Below are positions 17,059-24,651 of a DNA stretch of 64,000 bases, in pieces; within the stretch, counting starts at the first letter, position 1; the number at the start of each line of letters is the position of its first letter. A model generated the notes under the pieces. That model searched no databases. It was not told the DNA's origin and saw only the letters and a list, made by a program, of their open reading frames with translations. The translations under genes and the position numbers were made by a program. The stretch comes from Anaerosphaera aminiphila DSM 21120 (GTDB lineage: Bacteria; Bacillota; Clostridia; Tissierellales; Peptoniphilaceae): the NCBI RefSeq assembly GCF_900129925.1, contig NZ_FQXI01000002.1:62001-126000 (forward strand), given 5' to 3'.

Positions 17059-17181
17059 ATGAAAAAAATAATACTATTGTGTTCATTTCTTTTAATAGCA
17101 GTTGGAATATACAATGGAGAAGTGAACATAGTAATAACTAAAGCTATAAATATTTGTATGGAGTGTATTGGAATTGGTTAA
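17059..17181 (+). CDS. CD1871A-like CXXC micro-protein
   Basis: A 40-residue protein with one hydrophobic N-terminal helix (MKKIILLCSFLLIAVGIY), then a GEVNIVITKAINICMECIGIG tail holding a CXXC pair at Cys33 and Cys36. This matches a small family of CXXC-motif membrane peptides found beside polyferredoxin genes in Clostridia. Its stop overlaps the start of the next gene, implying coupled translation. A redox or metal-cluster assembly role is plausible but unproven. The ATG follows GTGGTGATT, a moderate ribosome site. Confidence 0.75.
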   Translation: MKKIILLCSFLLIAVGIYNGEVNIVITKAINICMECIGIG

Positions 17182-18046
17182 TATATTAAAAAAAAATAAC
17201 AGACACTTAATCCAGGCACTTGGTGCTGTAGTTTTTAATGGAAACTTTAAGGGGTTTGTAGAAGGGACAATTTACACGGGCCCAACTAAGGGGATATGCG
17301 TTCCCGTTTTAAATTGCTATTCCTGTCCCGGAGCATTGGGAGCTTGTCCAATAGGTTCACTTCAAGCAGTATCAGGATCAGGAGGAAGAATCGGATTTTA
17401 TGTAATAGGACTTCTGGTGCTCTTTGGAATTACACTGGGAAGATTTTTTTGCGGATTTTTGTGTCCCTTTGGATTTATTCAAGATTTACTATACAAGATA
17501 AAAACTAAAAAGTTTAAAGTAAGAGACAGTATTCACAATAAACTAAAATACTTAAAATACATAATGCTAATAGTATTTGTAATAGCACTGCCCATTATTG
17601 TGGCAATGGTAAAGGGATATTCTGATCCCTACTTTTGCAAGTACATATGTCCTGCGGGATTAATTGAAGGGGCAGCTCCCTTTTTATTAAAAAACGAATA
17701 CTTGCGAAGTGCAATTGGAATGCTCTTTAATTGGAAATTAATATTGGCTATTTTATTTGTAGTTAGTTCAATTTTTATATATAGGCCCTTCTGCAAATAT
17801 ATTTGCCCTCTGGGAGCATTCTACGGTCTATTTAACGGTATTTCCTTTTATAAACTGGAAGTAGATCAGGATAAGTGTATAAAGTGTAATAAGTGCAGTA
17901 AAATTTGTAAGATGCATATTGAACCTTTTAAGGATCCAAATAACAGTGAGTGCATAAGATGTTTAGATTGTAAGGGAGTTTGTCCAACTGGAGCAATAGA
18001 CAATAAAATAGTTTGGAAAGAGAATAAAAAGACTGTTAAAAGTTAG
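17168..18046 (+). CDS. NapH/YccM-type membrane 4Fe-4S polyferredoxin
   Basis: A 292-residue membrane protein with about five helices. It carries the paired motifs CGFLCPFGFIQDL (near residue 100) and CKYICPLGAFYGL (near residue 206), then a C-terminal ferredoxin domain with CIKCNKCSKICKMH and CIRCLDCKGVCPTGAI near residues 238-276. Such proteins pass electrons across or along the membrane, often as partners of FMN-binding or CXXC proteins. The likely start is TTG at 17168 (or TTG 17174), overlapping the CXXC micro-protein gene by 14 bases. No dedicated reductase neighbour is visible. Confidence 0.85.
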   Translation: MELVNILKKNNRHLIQALGAVVFNGNFKGFVEGTIYTGPTKGICVPVLNCYSCPGALGACPIGSLQAVSGSGGRIGFYVIGLLVLFGITLGRFFCGFLCPFGFIQDLLYKIKTKKFKVRDSIHNKLKYLKYIMLIVFVIALPIIVAMVKGYSDPYFCKYICPAGLIEGAAPFLLKNEYLRSAIGMLFNWKLILAILFVVSSIFIYRPFCKYICPLGAFYGLFNGISFYKLEVDQDKCIKCNKCSKICKMHIEPFKDPNNSECIRCLDCKGVCPTGAIDNKIVWKENKKTVKS

Positions 18047-18069
18047 AATTAATTGGATATAGGAAAAGT

Positions 18070-18106
18070 AAAAAAGATGAATTCAAATTTTGAATTCATC
18101 TTTTTT
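18070..18106. terminator. Bidirectional intrinsic terminator
   Basis: AAAAAAGATGAATTCAAA and its complement TTTGAATTCATCTTTTTT form a near-perfect palindrome between two convergent genes. Confidence 0.87.
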
Positions 18107-18151
18107 AAATAATATTAATTTATTAAACTGTCATAGCAGTTAGTTTTACTA

Positions 18152-18643
18152 TTATCTGGCTTTACTTGAAAACTGCTCATACTTAGCACAAACAGTTGAC
18201 TCCCACTTGGTAGCATTTGGTGGACAGTAAGTCTTTGCAATTTTTGAAATAGGCTTACCCTTGTAAATAGACTTATTCATTAAACTTCCAAAAGCATTGA
18301 TATTTTCGGAAATACTGGAATACTTAATTAGTTTGCCCTTGCTCATCATTCCAAATATATTATTTGAAGAATTAAGCTTTCTGGATTCAAATCCACTTTC
18401 CAATGCAGCAACACTCATTGCATATATACCATTTACATTGTGAGTATCTTCCATATTTTTAAAAGCTTCTCCATGGTTAGCTAAGTTAGTATTTGCTAAC
18501 ATAGCATTAAATTCCTCTACACTATAACCTGATTTTTCATAAATATTAAATTCTGCTGCATATGTTTCACTACTTTGCATAAAAAATACAAAGCCCACTA
18601 GAAAAAACATTATTAGCATAGGTACTCTCTTTAACGAACTCAT
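18152..18643 (-). CDS. Secreted glucosaminidase-domain protein (peptidoglycan hydrolase-like)
   Basis: A 163-residue exported protein. A signal peptide with a hydrophobic core at residues 8-22 and a probable cleavage after AYA (near residue 30) is followed by a compact GH73/Bax-like domain. The segment GIYAMSVAALESGF near residue 73 carries the family catalytic Glu, with NNIFGM following. It lacks cell-wall-binding repeats. The first ATG (18643) has a hairpin directly before it and no clear ribosome site. An alternative start at 18619 has AAAGAGAG but would lose the basic residues of the signal. Two WalR-type boxes and a promoter lie upstream. Confidence 0.75.
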   Translation of the reverse strand: MSSLKRVPMLIMFFLVGFVFFMQSSETYAAEFNIYEKSGYSVEEFNAMLANTNLANHGEAFKNMEDTHNVNGIYAMSVAALESGFESRKLNSSNNIFGMMSKGKLIKYSSISENINAFGSLMNKSIYKGKPISKIAKTYCPPNATKWESTVCAKYEQFSSKAR

Positions 18644-18649
18644 AAAAAC

Positions 18650-18664
18650 GAGAACTACGTTCTC
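18650..18664 (-). promoter_or_regulatory. Hairpin abutting the start codon of the glucosaminidase gene
   Basis: GAGAAC and GTTCTC flank a 3-base loop and are followed on the minus strand by GTTTTT and then the ATG. It resembles a small terminator or a ribosome-site blocker. Confidence 0.4.
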
Positions 18665-18704
18665 TTAAATTCCCCCTTAAAATTTTACATCGCAACCTTA
18701 AATA

Positions 18705-18757
18705 GTTACATATTAGTTACAATGTAAAATAGTAACATATTGGTTACAATTTGTCTA
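18705..18757 (-). promoter_or_regulatory. Promoter with two WalR-type boxes
   Basis: On the minus strand TGTAAC-N5-TGTTAC (18748-18732) and TGTAAC-N5-TGTAAC (18721-18705) both fit the WalR consensus TGTWAH-N5-TGTWAH. A promoter TAGACA (18757-18752), 17 bp, TACTAT (18734-18729) overlaps the first box, and the second lies downstream of the -10. That geometry suits repression of a wall hydrolase gene. No intervening gene is seen from 18644 to 19037. Confidence 0.6.
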
Positions 18758-19037
18758 GTTTTTATTAAAAATATAATAAAAATTGATAGTTATATAAAGA
18801 AAATATCATTTGAAATGCTGATTATAAGCTGGGAGTCTAACTTTTATAAGCTAGAAACTTTTTCTCGTTATTATATAATAAATACTTTAATTTTTAATTG
18901 AAAATACTCAGTTTTTAATAATGGGACTGTGCAGTTTACTCTTATTTATTTTTTTTCTTCATACTTCAAAAAAGAGAACTTAAAAATAAACTTAATTAAT
19001 TATTTAATTTGGGTAAAAGTTAGTTGAGGTGAATAAT

Positions 19038-19784
19038 ATGAATGAAACTATAAAGACTCAGTTAAACCACAAAACAGTTAGGAAATTTGAAGAGAGAAGT
19101 GTAGAGAAAGAAACTTTAAAAACCTTAGTAGATGTGTTTAATCACAGTGCAAGTTCTACGGGAATGCAACAGTGCTCAATTATTAGAGTTACAAATAAAG
19201 ATATAAAACGAGAAATAATGAAAGTTTCAACTCAAAAGTACTTAGAAGATTGTCCGGAGCTATTTATATTTATTGTAGATGTTTATAGAAACTACAAAAT
19301 TGCAGTTGAAAAGGGATTTGAAGGTGATAGCTATAGAGATATGGACAGGTTTTTCCAAGGCTTTACAGATGCAGTAATAGGTGCTCAAAATATGATGGTA
19401 GCACTTGAAAGCTTAGGACTTGGTGGAGTGTATTTCGGCTCAATACTAAATGACTATGACAGAATTTGTGAAGTTTTAAAACTTCCGGAGTTGACTTTTC
19501 CAGTATTTGGAGTGGGATTTGGATATCCGGCACAAACACCTCAGCTAAAACCTAAGATGCCTATGGATTTAAAATTATTTGAAAATGAATATAAAATTTT
19601 CCCAAGTTACTTGGAGGCAATAAAAAAATATGACGATGAAATGACAGAGTACTACGATACAAGGGATGAGGGAAGAAGATCAGACAGTTTTTCAGACCAA
19701 GTAGTGTCTAAATTTAAACAAGTATCACAAAAGAGAAGAGATGTATTGGCATCAATAGAAAAACAGGGATTTAATATAAAATAA
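19038..19784 (+). CDS. NfsA/FRP-type nitroreductase, FMN-dependent
   Basis: A 248-residue flavin oxidoreductase. The N-terminal H.TVRKFEERSV segment, the SSTGMQQCSIIRV stretch (residues about 37-50) and the GLGGVYFG motif near residue 130 are diagnostic. The C-terminal arm is the long NADPH-dependent type. Physiological substrates are unknown; homologues reduce nitro compounds and quinones. ATG 19038 is preferred over the GTG at 19029 because GAGGTG lies 6 bases before it. It is monocistronic with a terminator right at the stop codon. Confidence 0.88.
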   Translation: MNETIKTQLNHKTVRKFEERSVEKETLKTLVDVFNHSASSTGMQQCSIIRVTNKDIKREIMKVSTQKYLEDCPELFIFIVDVYRNYKIAVEKGFEGDSYRDMDRFFQGFTDAVIGAQNMMVALESLGLGGVYFGSILNDYDRICEVLKLPELTFPVFGVGFGYPAQTPQLKPKMPMDLKLFENEYKIFPSYLEAIKKYDDEMTEYYDTRDEGRRSDSFSDQVVSKFKQVSQKRRDVLASIEKQGFNIK

Positions 19785-19809
19785 GCTCCTCAGTTGAGGA
19801 GCTCTTTAT
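19784..19809. terminator. Intrinsic terminator
   Basis: AGCTCCTC (19784-19791), loop AGTT, GAGGAGCT (19796-19803), then CTTTAT. It overlaps the stop of the nitroreductase gene and the end of the convergent gene. Confidence 0.75.
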
Positions 19810-20519
19810 ATATTTATTTTAGAATTTTCAAATTTTCCCTCTGCAGCAGCTTCTCTTATTATGTCAATTGCAATGTCTCTACTCTTGGGAGCTACTATTC
19901 CAACTCTGAACTGGCCGTCTTTATTTTTTCCCTTTAAAATTAATTCTTTATCTTTTTTATTTAAGAATACAGTTTTTATGTCGTCAAATTCAAAGGGTAA
20001 ATATCCTATTAATATTCCACTTTCATAACTTCCTATAACTGTTCTCCACATTTCTCTTCCATGTCTAAAGGAGTTTTTATTGTCTACGGAATATATATTT
20101 GTGTTTTCATTTTCAGATTTTTCCGGAAATGCTCCACACATTAAGTTAATGATAAAAGTCATAATAATTAAACTAAAAGTAAACATATTTGCAAATTTAT
20201 TTAAGAGTGCATTGTCTCTTATATATAGAGTTTGTATAAAATAGGCGTTTATAAAAATTAAAAATGCAACATAGGTAATTATATTTACAAAAAATGTAGT
20301 TTTGTTAATTTTTAATTTTTTTAACTTAAACATCTGACTATATTTTTCGAAGACGTCAAGTATAGTAGAAATAAATAAGTAATTACTAAGTACCCATAGA
20401 ATAGTGTACATAGATGTATTTTCAAGTATGGCTCTATCAGTTAGAGCGAATTGAAACCAAAGGGGAATAAGTGCTGATATAAGTACTGTAAATGCAAATT
20501 TGGCGTTGTTTTTATTCAT
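19806..20519 (-). CDS. Unrecognised membrane protein with soluble C-terminal domain
   Basis: 237 residues. Four hydrophobic segments lie at about residues 7-25, 40-55, 75-95 and 110-130. A cytoplasmic stretch follows with a compact beta-rich domain (about residues 155-225) containing GILIGYLPFEFDDI and KDKELILKGKNKDGQFRVGIV. The end resembles PH-like DUF5673-type domains, but I cannot assign a family. A GGAGG site precedes the ATG. It stands alone and leftward, convergent with the nitroreductase gene. Confidence 0.7.
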   Translation of the reverse strand: MNKNNAKFAFTVLISALIPLWFQFALTDRAILENTSMYTILWVLSNYLFISTILDVFEKYSQMFKLKKLKINKTTFFVNIITYVAFLIFINAYFIQTLYIRDNALLNKFANMFTFSLIIMTFIINLMCGAFPEKSENENTNIYSVDNKNSFRHGREMWRTVIGSYESGILIGYLPFEFDDIKTVFLNKKDKELILKGKNKDGQFRVGIVAPKSRDIAIDIIREAAAEGKFENSKINI

Positions 20520-20648
20520 TGTAATACCTCCACAAAAAATTATAGCATATAAGGTTATTAAAAAATAGTTTAGAAATTATTTATGAGGGTAATATATAAA
20601 TAGAACTTGTGAATGTAAGTTTAATGTAGACTAAGATGAAAAATTAAA

Positions 20649-20838
20649 AAAGGTGATTCCAATGAAAATGGTAATTGAGCTATAACTTTTGTTAAAAGAG
20701 GAAAGGTGATACCGTTGAAAATTGAAATGAGCTATAACTTAGTGGAGTAAAGTGAAGGTGATGCCGATGAAAATACAAGAGTTTAGTCTTTTTGACACAA
20801 AAGGCACTGGGGAAAATCATAGGATAATTAGAATTTAA
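20649..20838 (+). repeat. Three tandem mini-ORF units in a short transcript
   Basis: Three imperfect units begin with AAGGTGATNCCR followed by a start codon and AAAAT, at 20649, 20702 and 20755. Units 1 and 2 also share GAGCTATAACTT. The frames encode 7, 11 and 23 residues: MKMVIEL, (TTG)KIEMSYNLVE and MKIQEFSLFDTKGTGENHRI plus three more. Each start has GGTGAT in ribosome-site position. A terminator at 20920 ends the unit. The 20520-21124 stretch holds no other gene. Confidence 0.45.
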
Positions 20839-20919
20839 AGAGTAGCTAAATGCTAAACGCGAAAACACGTAGTTTTATAATTGGAATATGATGAATTACA
20901 ATTGAATATAAAAAAATAC

Positions 20920-20948
20920 AAAGACTAACGAAGAGGTTAGTCTTTTTT
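20920..20948 (+). terminator. Intrinsic terminator of the mini-ORF transcript
   Basis: AAAGACTAAC (20920-20929), loop GAAGAG, GTTAGTCTTT (20936-20945) and a T run. There is no long gene upstream on this strand, so it implies a short RNA. Confidence 0.8.
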
Positions 20949-20998
20949 GTGCTTTAGCTCTGTAATACAAATTTAATATTATGGTAATAAAATCTACG

Positions 20999-21027
20999 TT
21001 GACAGCTAAGCATCTTTTAACTATACT
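20999..21027 (+). promoter_or_regulatory. Sigma-A promoter for the stalk-domain lipoprotein
   Basis: TTGACA (20999-21004), 17-bp spacer, TATACT (21022-21027). The start codon is about 97 bases after the -10 box, leaving a moderate 5' leader. Confidence 0.82.
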
Positions 21028-21124
21028 GTACATATGATATATATACAGCTTTAAATAAGGTGAATTATCTTTGGAGAAGTGGTATTATATACAGGAAATT
21101 TGTATTTTTATAAGGAGGATACGC

Positions 21125-22747
21125 ATGAAGAAAAAATTATTATCAGTAATTATGGTTGCAGCTATGATGTTTTCACTAGTTGGATGTACTCCAAACATGA
21201 AAGCTTATATGGCTGAAACTCAAAAGGTAGCAGAGTGGAAGGGTTCAGAGTTCAAGGGAACAATGAGCATGGAAATGGAAATGGTAGTTGACGAAAAGGG
21301 AACTACTGAAAAAGTTACTATTCCTATGGAAATGAAAGGTAAAGCAGAAGGCGCTGAAAAAGTTGAAATGGACATAACAATGGACATGAAAGCTATAAAA
21401 GCAATGGCTACTGCAGAAGAAAAAGCAGAAATTGATGCAGCAATTCCTGATACTGTTAGTATTAAGATGTTTGCAGATGCAGATGGAAAAGCTTACATTA
21501 AAAAAGATACTTTTGTAAAATTATTAGGTACAGAAGCTCCTAAAGCTTTAACTGACATTAAAGAAGACTACATAGTAATTGACACTGCGTCAATGACGAA
21601 TGTAGATGTGGCTGGAAATGAAGAATTAGCTAATGTATTTTCTAAAAAAACTATGGACTATTTAAACAGTGCTGAATATCAAACAGAAGCAGAAAAGATA
21701 ATGGAAGCTATGTTTAAAGACTATAAGCCAACTGTAGATATGAAAGTTGATGGAAGAACTTATACTTACGAAATCAACTCTGATCAAATGGCAACAGAAG
21801 CTAAAGCTATAATTACAGCTTTAAAAGCTAATTGGTCAAATACAACAACATTATTAGTGCCTGTTTTAGAAAAAATGGACATGAAAGTTGAAAAAGCAGA
21901 ATTAGACAAAGCATTTGACGAATTTAATGAAGCTGACTTAGATACTACTCTTGCTCAAGTAAAAGAAGCTATTAAAGGTTCAAAACTTAAACTTGTTTCT
22001 ACATTTACAGATGACAAAGAAGTAGACCAAATTGACATGGTTTTAAATTTAAGCGGAATGTTTAAAATGACTATGAACGTTGAGTCAACTACTGACAAAA
22101 ACGAAGAAGTTAAAGTTACAATGCCAACATCATTTAAAGTAATTACAATGGAAGAATATATGAATATATTTATGCCAGCAGCAACAGTAGCTCCTGGAGA
22201 AACTGCAGTATTTGTTAGACTTAATGGTGAATTAATGGAATTTGCTGATCAACAACCAGTAGTAAAAGAAAACAGAACTCTAGTACCATTTAGAGGACTT
22301 CTTGAAAAAATGGGTGCTGAAGTACAATGGGATGAAGTAAATAGAACTGTTAGAGCTAATAAAGAAGGCGTTGGAATGGTATTTGAAATTGGTAACAAAA
22401 CTGCTCTTGTTGGAGAAAACAAAGTAGACATGGACGTTCCAGCACAAGTTATTAACAACAGAACAATGATTCCAGTAAGATTCGTATCTGAAAACTTAGG
22501 ATATAAAGTTGAATTTGACAACTCTGTTCCTGGAGTATATCTAATTGATATCTACAACATCACTGATGCTGAATTACAAGCTAAAATAAACGGTGAAGTT
22601 CCAGCAACAACAGAAGAAGTTAAAACAACTGAAGTTAAAGCTGAAGACGCAAAGACAGAAACAAAAGTAGAAGATGTGAAAGTTGAAGATACAAAAACAA
22701 CTACAACTACAACTGATTCTAAAACTGAAGTAAAACCAGCAGCATAA
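21125..22747 (+). CDS. Lipoprotein with copper-amine-oxidase-type stalk domain
   Basis: A 540-residue surface lipoprotein. The signal peptide ends in lipobox SLVGC (Cys near residue 21). Residues 30-350 form an acidic/Met-rich domain of unknown fold, similar to DUF6612-type lipoproteins. Then a Cu_amine_oxidN1 stalk domain covers residues about 362-480, with NRTLVPFRGLLEKMGAEVQW and NRTMIPVRFVSENLGYKVEF. The tail is a Lys/Glu/Thr repeat rich in VEDVK-like steps. ATG 21125 has AAGGAGG upstream; the TTG at 21071 does not. Function is unknown, probably envelope-associated. Confidence 0.83.
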   Translation: MKKKLLSVIMVAAMMFSLVGCTPNMKAYMAETQKVAEWKGSEFKGTMSMEMEMVVDEKGTTEKVTIPMEMKGKAEGAEKVEMDITMDMKAIKAMATAEEKAEIDAAIPDTVSIKMFADADGKAYIKKDTFVKLLGTEAPKALTDIKEDYIVIDTASMTNVDVAGNEELANVFSKKTMDYLNSAEYQTEAEKIMEAMFKDYKPTVDMKVDGRTYTYEINSDQMATEAKAIITALKANWSNTTTLLVPVLEKMDMKVEKAELDKAFDEFNEADLDTTLAQVKEAIKGSKLKLVSTFTDDKEVDQIDMVLNLSGMFKMTMNVESTTDKNEEVKVTMPTSFKVITMEEYMNIFMPAATVAPGETAVFVRLNGELMEFADQQPVVKENRTLVPFRGLLEKMGAEVQWDEVNRTVRANKEGVGMVFEIGNKTALVGENKVDMDVPAQVINNRTMIPVRFVSENLGYKVEFDNSVPGVYLIDIYNITDAELQAKINGEVPATTEEVKTTEVKAEDAKTETKVEDVKVEDTKTTTTTTDSKTEVKPAA

Positions 22748-22751
22748 ATTT

Positions 22752-22800
22752 AATTCAAAAAAATGAACACTGTATTATACAGTGTTCATTTTTTTGAATT
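22752..22800. terminator. Long bidirectional terminator
   Basis: A palindrome with AATTC outer ends, seven A/T pairs and an inner TGAACACTGTAT / ATACAGTGTTCA stem. It ends the lipoprotein gene and faces the leftward pseudogene. Confidence 0.88.
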
Positions 22801-22817
22801 TATAATAAATAAGTTAT

Positions 22818-23731
22818 TTAATATTTACTTGTAAAGTTTTTTATTTCAGAAATATATTTTTTAAAAGAATCTGTCATTAGAGAATGGCCTGCATATTCAA
22901 AAATTTTTAATGAAGTCCTGTTTCCTAAAAGTTCGGCAGATTTTTGCGCTACATAAGGTCTAACTACTATATCTTTTAATCCGTGGAGCATTAATATTGG
23001 GACTTTGATATTATTGATTTTATTATTATCTACAATATTAAAAGAATTTAATGCACGATTAATTTCAACTTGGTTTCTTTGTTTAAGGGCTGCTTCAATG
23101 TTTCTATTAAGTTCTTCCTCATCTATTTTTTTCACATTATAGACATAGTGTTTAAAAATTTCTTCTGTGGCTTTTCGCCTAATTTCCAAATCGTCAATTT
23201 TTAATTTTGAATATAAATTTCTCATATTTTCTGTTGCCATAAAAAATTTTTCTTGAAGATTTTCATTAATTTTTTCTAAATTAAAAGGTTCGAAGAAAAA
23301 AGGGTAATTAAAGTAAGTGGGTTTTTCAAAGCCCTTCAGCCCTTTAACTCCAATAGAACTTAATAATATACAAGAATTTATTCTACTTTGGATTGTAGGA
23401 TTGGCAAGAAGTTCAAGACAAACACCACCGCCGGCAGACCAACCAAGTATAGTAATATCATTAAGAAGTTTTTTAGTAATAAAATCGGCTACATCCAGCG
23501 ATAAATCAAAGAGAGAATTAATTTCTTTATTATAACTTGAATCCCCAAAACCTCTTAAATCTATAGCGTATACTTCAAAATCTTTAGAGAGTTCCTCTAT
23601 TGTTTTGAAAAAAAAGTGGAACTTGACATATTTCCATGAATTAGCAAAATTGTTTTTCCAGAACCCTCGTGAACATATGCAATTTCCTCTCCTGTCAAAA
23701 TAGTTTCTTTTTTTATTTTAAAGTTTTCCAT
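22818..23731 (-). pseudogene. Alpha/beta hydrolase with single frameshift
   Basis: A start ATG at 23731 opens MENFKIKKETILTG and the oxyanion segment LLIHGNMSSS. The frame then breaks at an 8-base A run (23608-23615 on +). After a one-base shift it continues without stops through DLRGFGDSS, the nucleophile elbow GWSAGGG, and PILMLHGLKDIVV with a late GHSLM. The whole product would be about 304 residues, a normal alpha/beta hydrolase. Adding one T to the homopolymer (minus strand) restores the frame. It may be a true pseudogene, a phase-variable gene or a sequencing error. Without the upper part, an internal ATG at 23240 leaves 140 residues lacking the nucleophile. Confidence 0.8.
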
Positions 23732-23763
23732 TTAAATCAATCTTTCTTAAATTAAATTTTTAT

Positions 23764-24249
23764 TTATTTTTCTATAATACTTTTAAATTTGTCACTTGTG
23801 ATTCTGTGGACAGTCCACTCGTTTAAGGGCTCTGCTCCCATTGACTTATAGAAGTCTATGCTTGGTTGATTCCAATCTAAGCACAGTAGCTCCAAACGCC
23901 CACAGCCACGTTCAAGTGCAATACTGCTAAGCTCTTTAAAAATTTGTTTCCCATATCCATTGCCTCGATATTGGGGCTGTATGTATATATCTTCAAGGTA
24001 TAGGCCGGCTCTTCCCAAAAATGTGGAAAAGTTGTGGAAAAACAGTGCGAACCCTATTTCACTTTCATCTAATAGGGCGAAAAAAACTTCCGCTCTCTTT
24101 TTTTCAAAGAGCATTTCTCTTAACAGGTCTTCAGTTGCAATTACATCTTCGCTCATTTTTTCGTATTCAGCAAGTTCTTTTATAAAACTTAAAACCAGAG
24201 GAATGTCGTCAACAGTGGCATATCTAAAAGTTAAATTATTTTTATTCAT
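23764..24249 (-). CDS. GNAT N-acetyltransferase, diamine/spermidine acetyltransferase-like
   Basis: A 161-residue GNAT enzyme. The acetyl-CoA-binding QYRGNGYGKQIFKEL is at about residues 93-107, and the C-terminal LLCLDWNQPSIDFYKSMGA is typical of SSAT-type polyamine and thialysine acetyltransferases. Also shared is the GLYLEDIYIQP strand before the binding loop. The substrate is inferred from these motifs. The start has a GAGGT site. It lies leftward ahead of the frameshifted hydrolase, 32 bases apart, so the two may share a transcript. Confidence 0.85.
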   Translation of the reverse strand: MNKNNLTFRYATVDDIPLVLSFIKELAEYEKMSEDVIATEDLLREMLFEKKRAEVFFALLDESEIGFALFFHNFSTFLGRAGLYLEDIYIQPQYRGNGYGKQIFKELSSIALERGCGRLELLCLDWNQPSIDFYKSMGAEPLNEWTVHRITSDKFKSIIEK

Positions 24250-24392
24250 AAGTACCTCACATAAATTTATATTGTAAAATTATTTGTTACATTCTATCAT
24301 GTAGTAAATTTTATGTCACATAAAAGTTGGAAAATTCAAAGTGAAATTCTATTAGAGTAAAAATATTCCACAAAAAAGTATGTTCTATTAAT

Positions 24393-24603
24393 TGTGGATA
24401 ATGTTAATAACTCTGGGGATAAGGTGTTTAAGCAGTTTTAGAAAAAAATATGCTGGGGATAAATGTTTTTGGAGGAGAATGGCTGAAAATGCAGATTATC
24501 AATTGGGTTATACACAATAAAAATAAGAAGATTGAAAAATGAACCTGTTGAGAATGTGGATAACTTTGTGGGTAAAGTCAATTATCTTTAAGTTTGTGGA
24601 TTA
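24393..24603. promoter_or_regulatory. Cluster of DnaA-box-like 9-mers
   Basis: Perfect TTATNCACA matches occur at 24393-24401 (minus), 24508-24516 (plus) and 24555-24563 (minus). One-mismatch copies are at 24414-24422, 24454-24462, 24567-24575 and 24595-24603. That is seven sites in 211 bp of an otherwise gene-free 388-bp gap (24250-24637). No dnaA, dnaN or other origin gene lies nearby. Binding by DnaA is predicted from sequence only. Confidence 0.65.
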
Positions 24604-24614
24604 ATAATTAAAAA

Positions 24615-24651
24615 AGAAGTACAATAGTTACTAAAAATTATTGTACTTCTT
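24615..24651 (-). terminator. Intrinsic terminator of the ABC-F gene
   Basis: AAGAAGTACAATA and TATTGTACTTCTT form a 13-bp stem containing the ABC-F stop codon, followed on the minus strand by a run of six T. Confidence 0.83.

Noticed and set aside
24250-24637. Chromosomal replication origin
   Set aside because: DnaA boxes are present but dnaA, dnaN, rpmH, gyrase or par genes and an obvious unwinding element are absent, and gene orientation does not switch consistently here. I report it only as a DnaA-box cluster.
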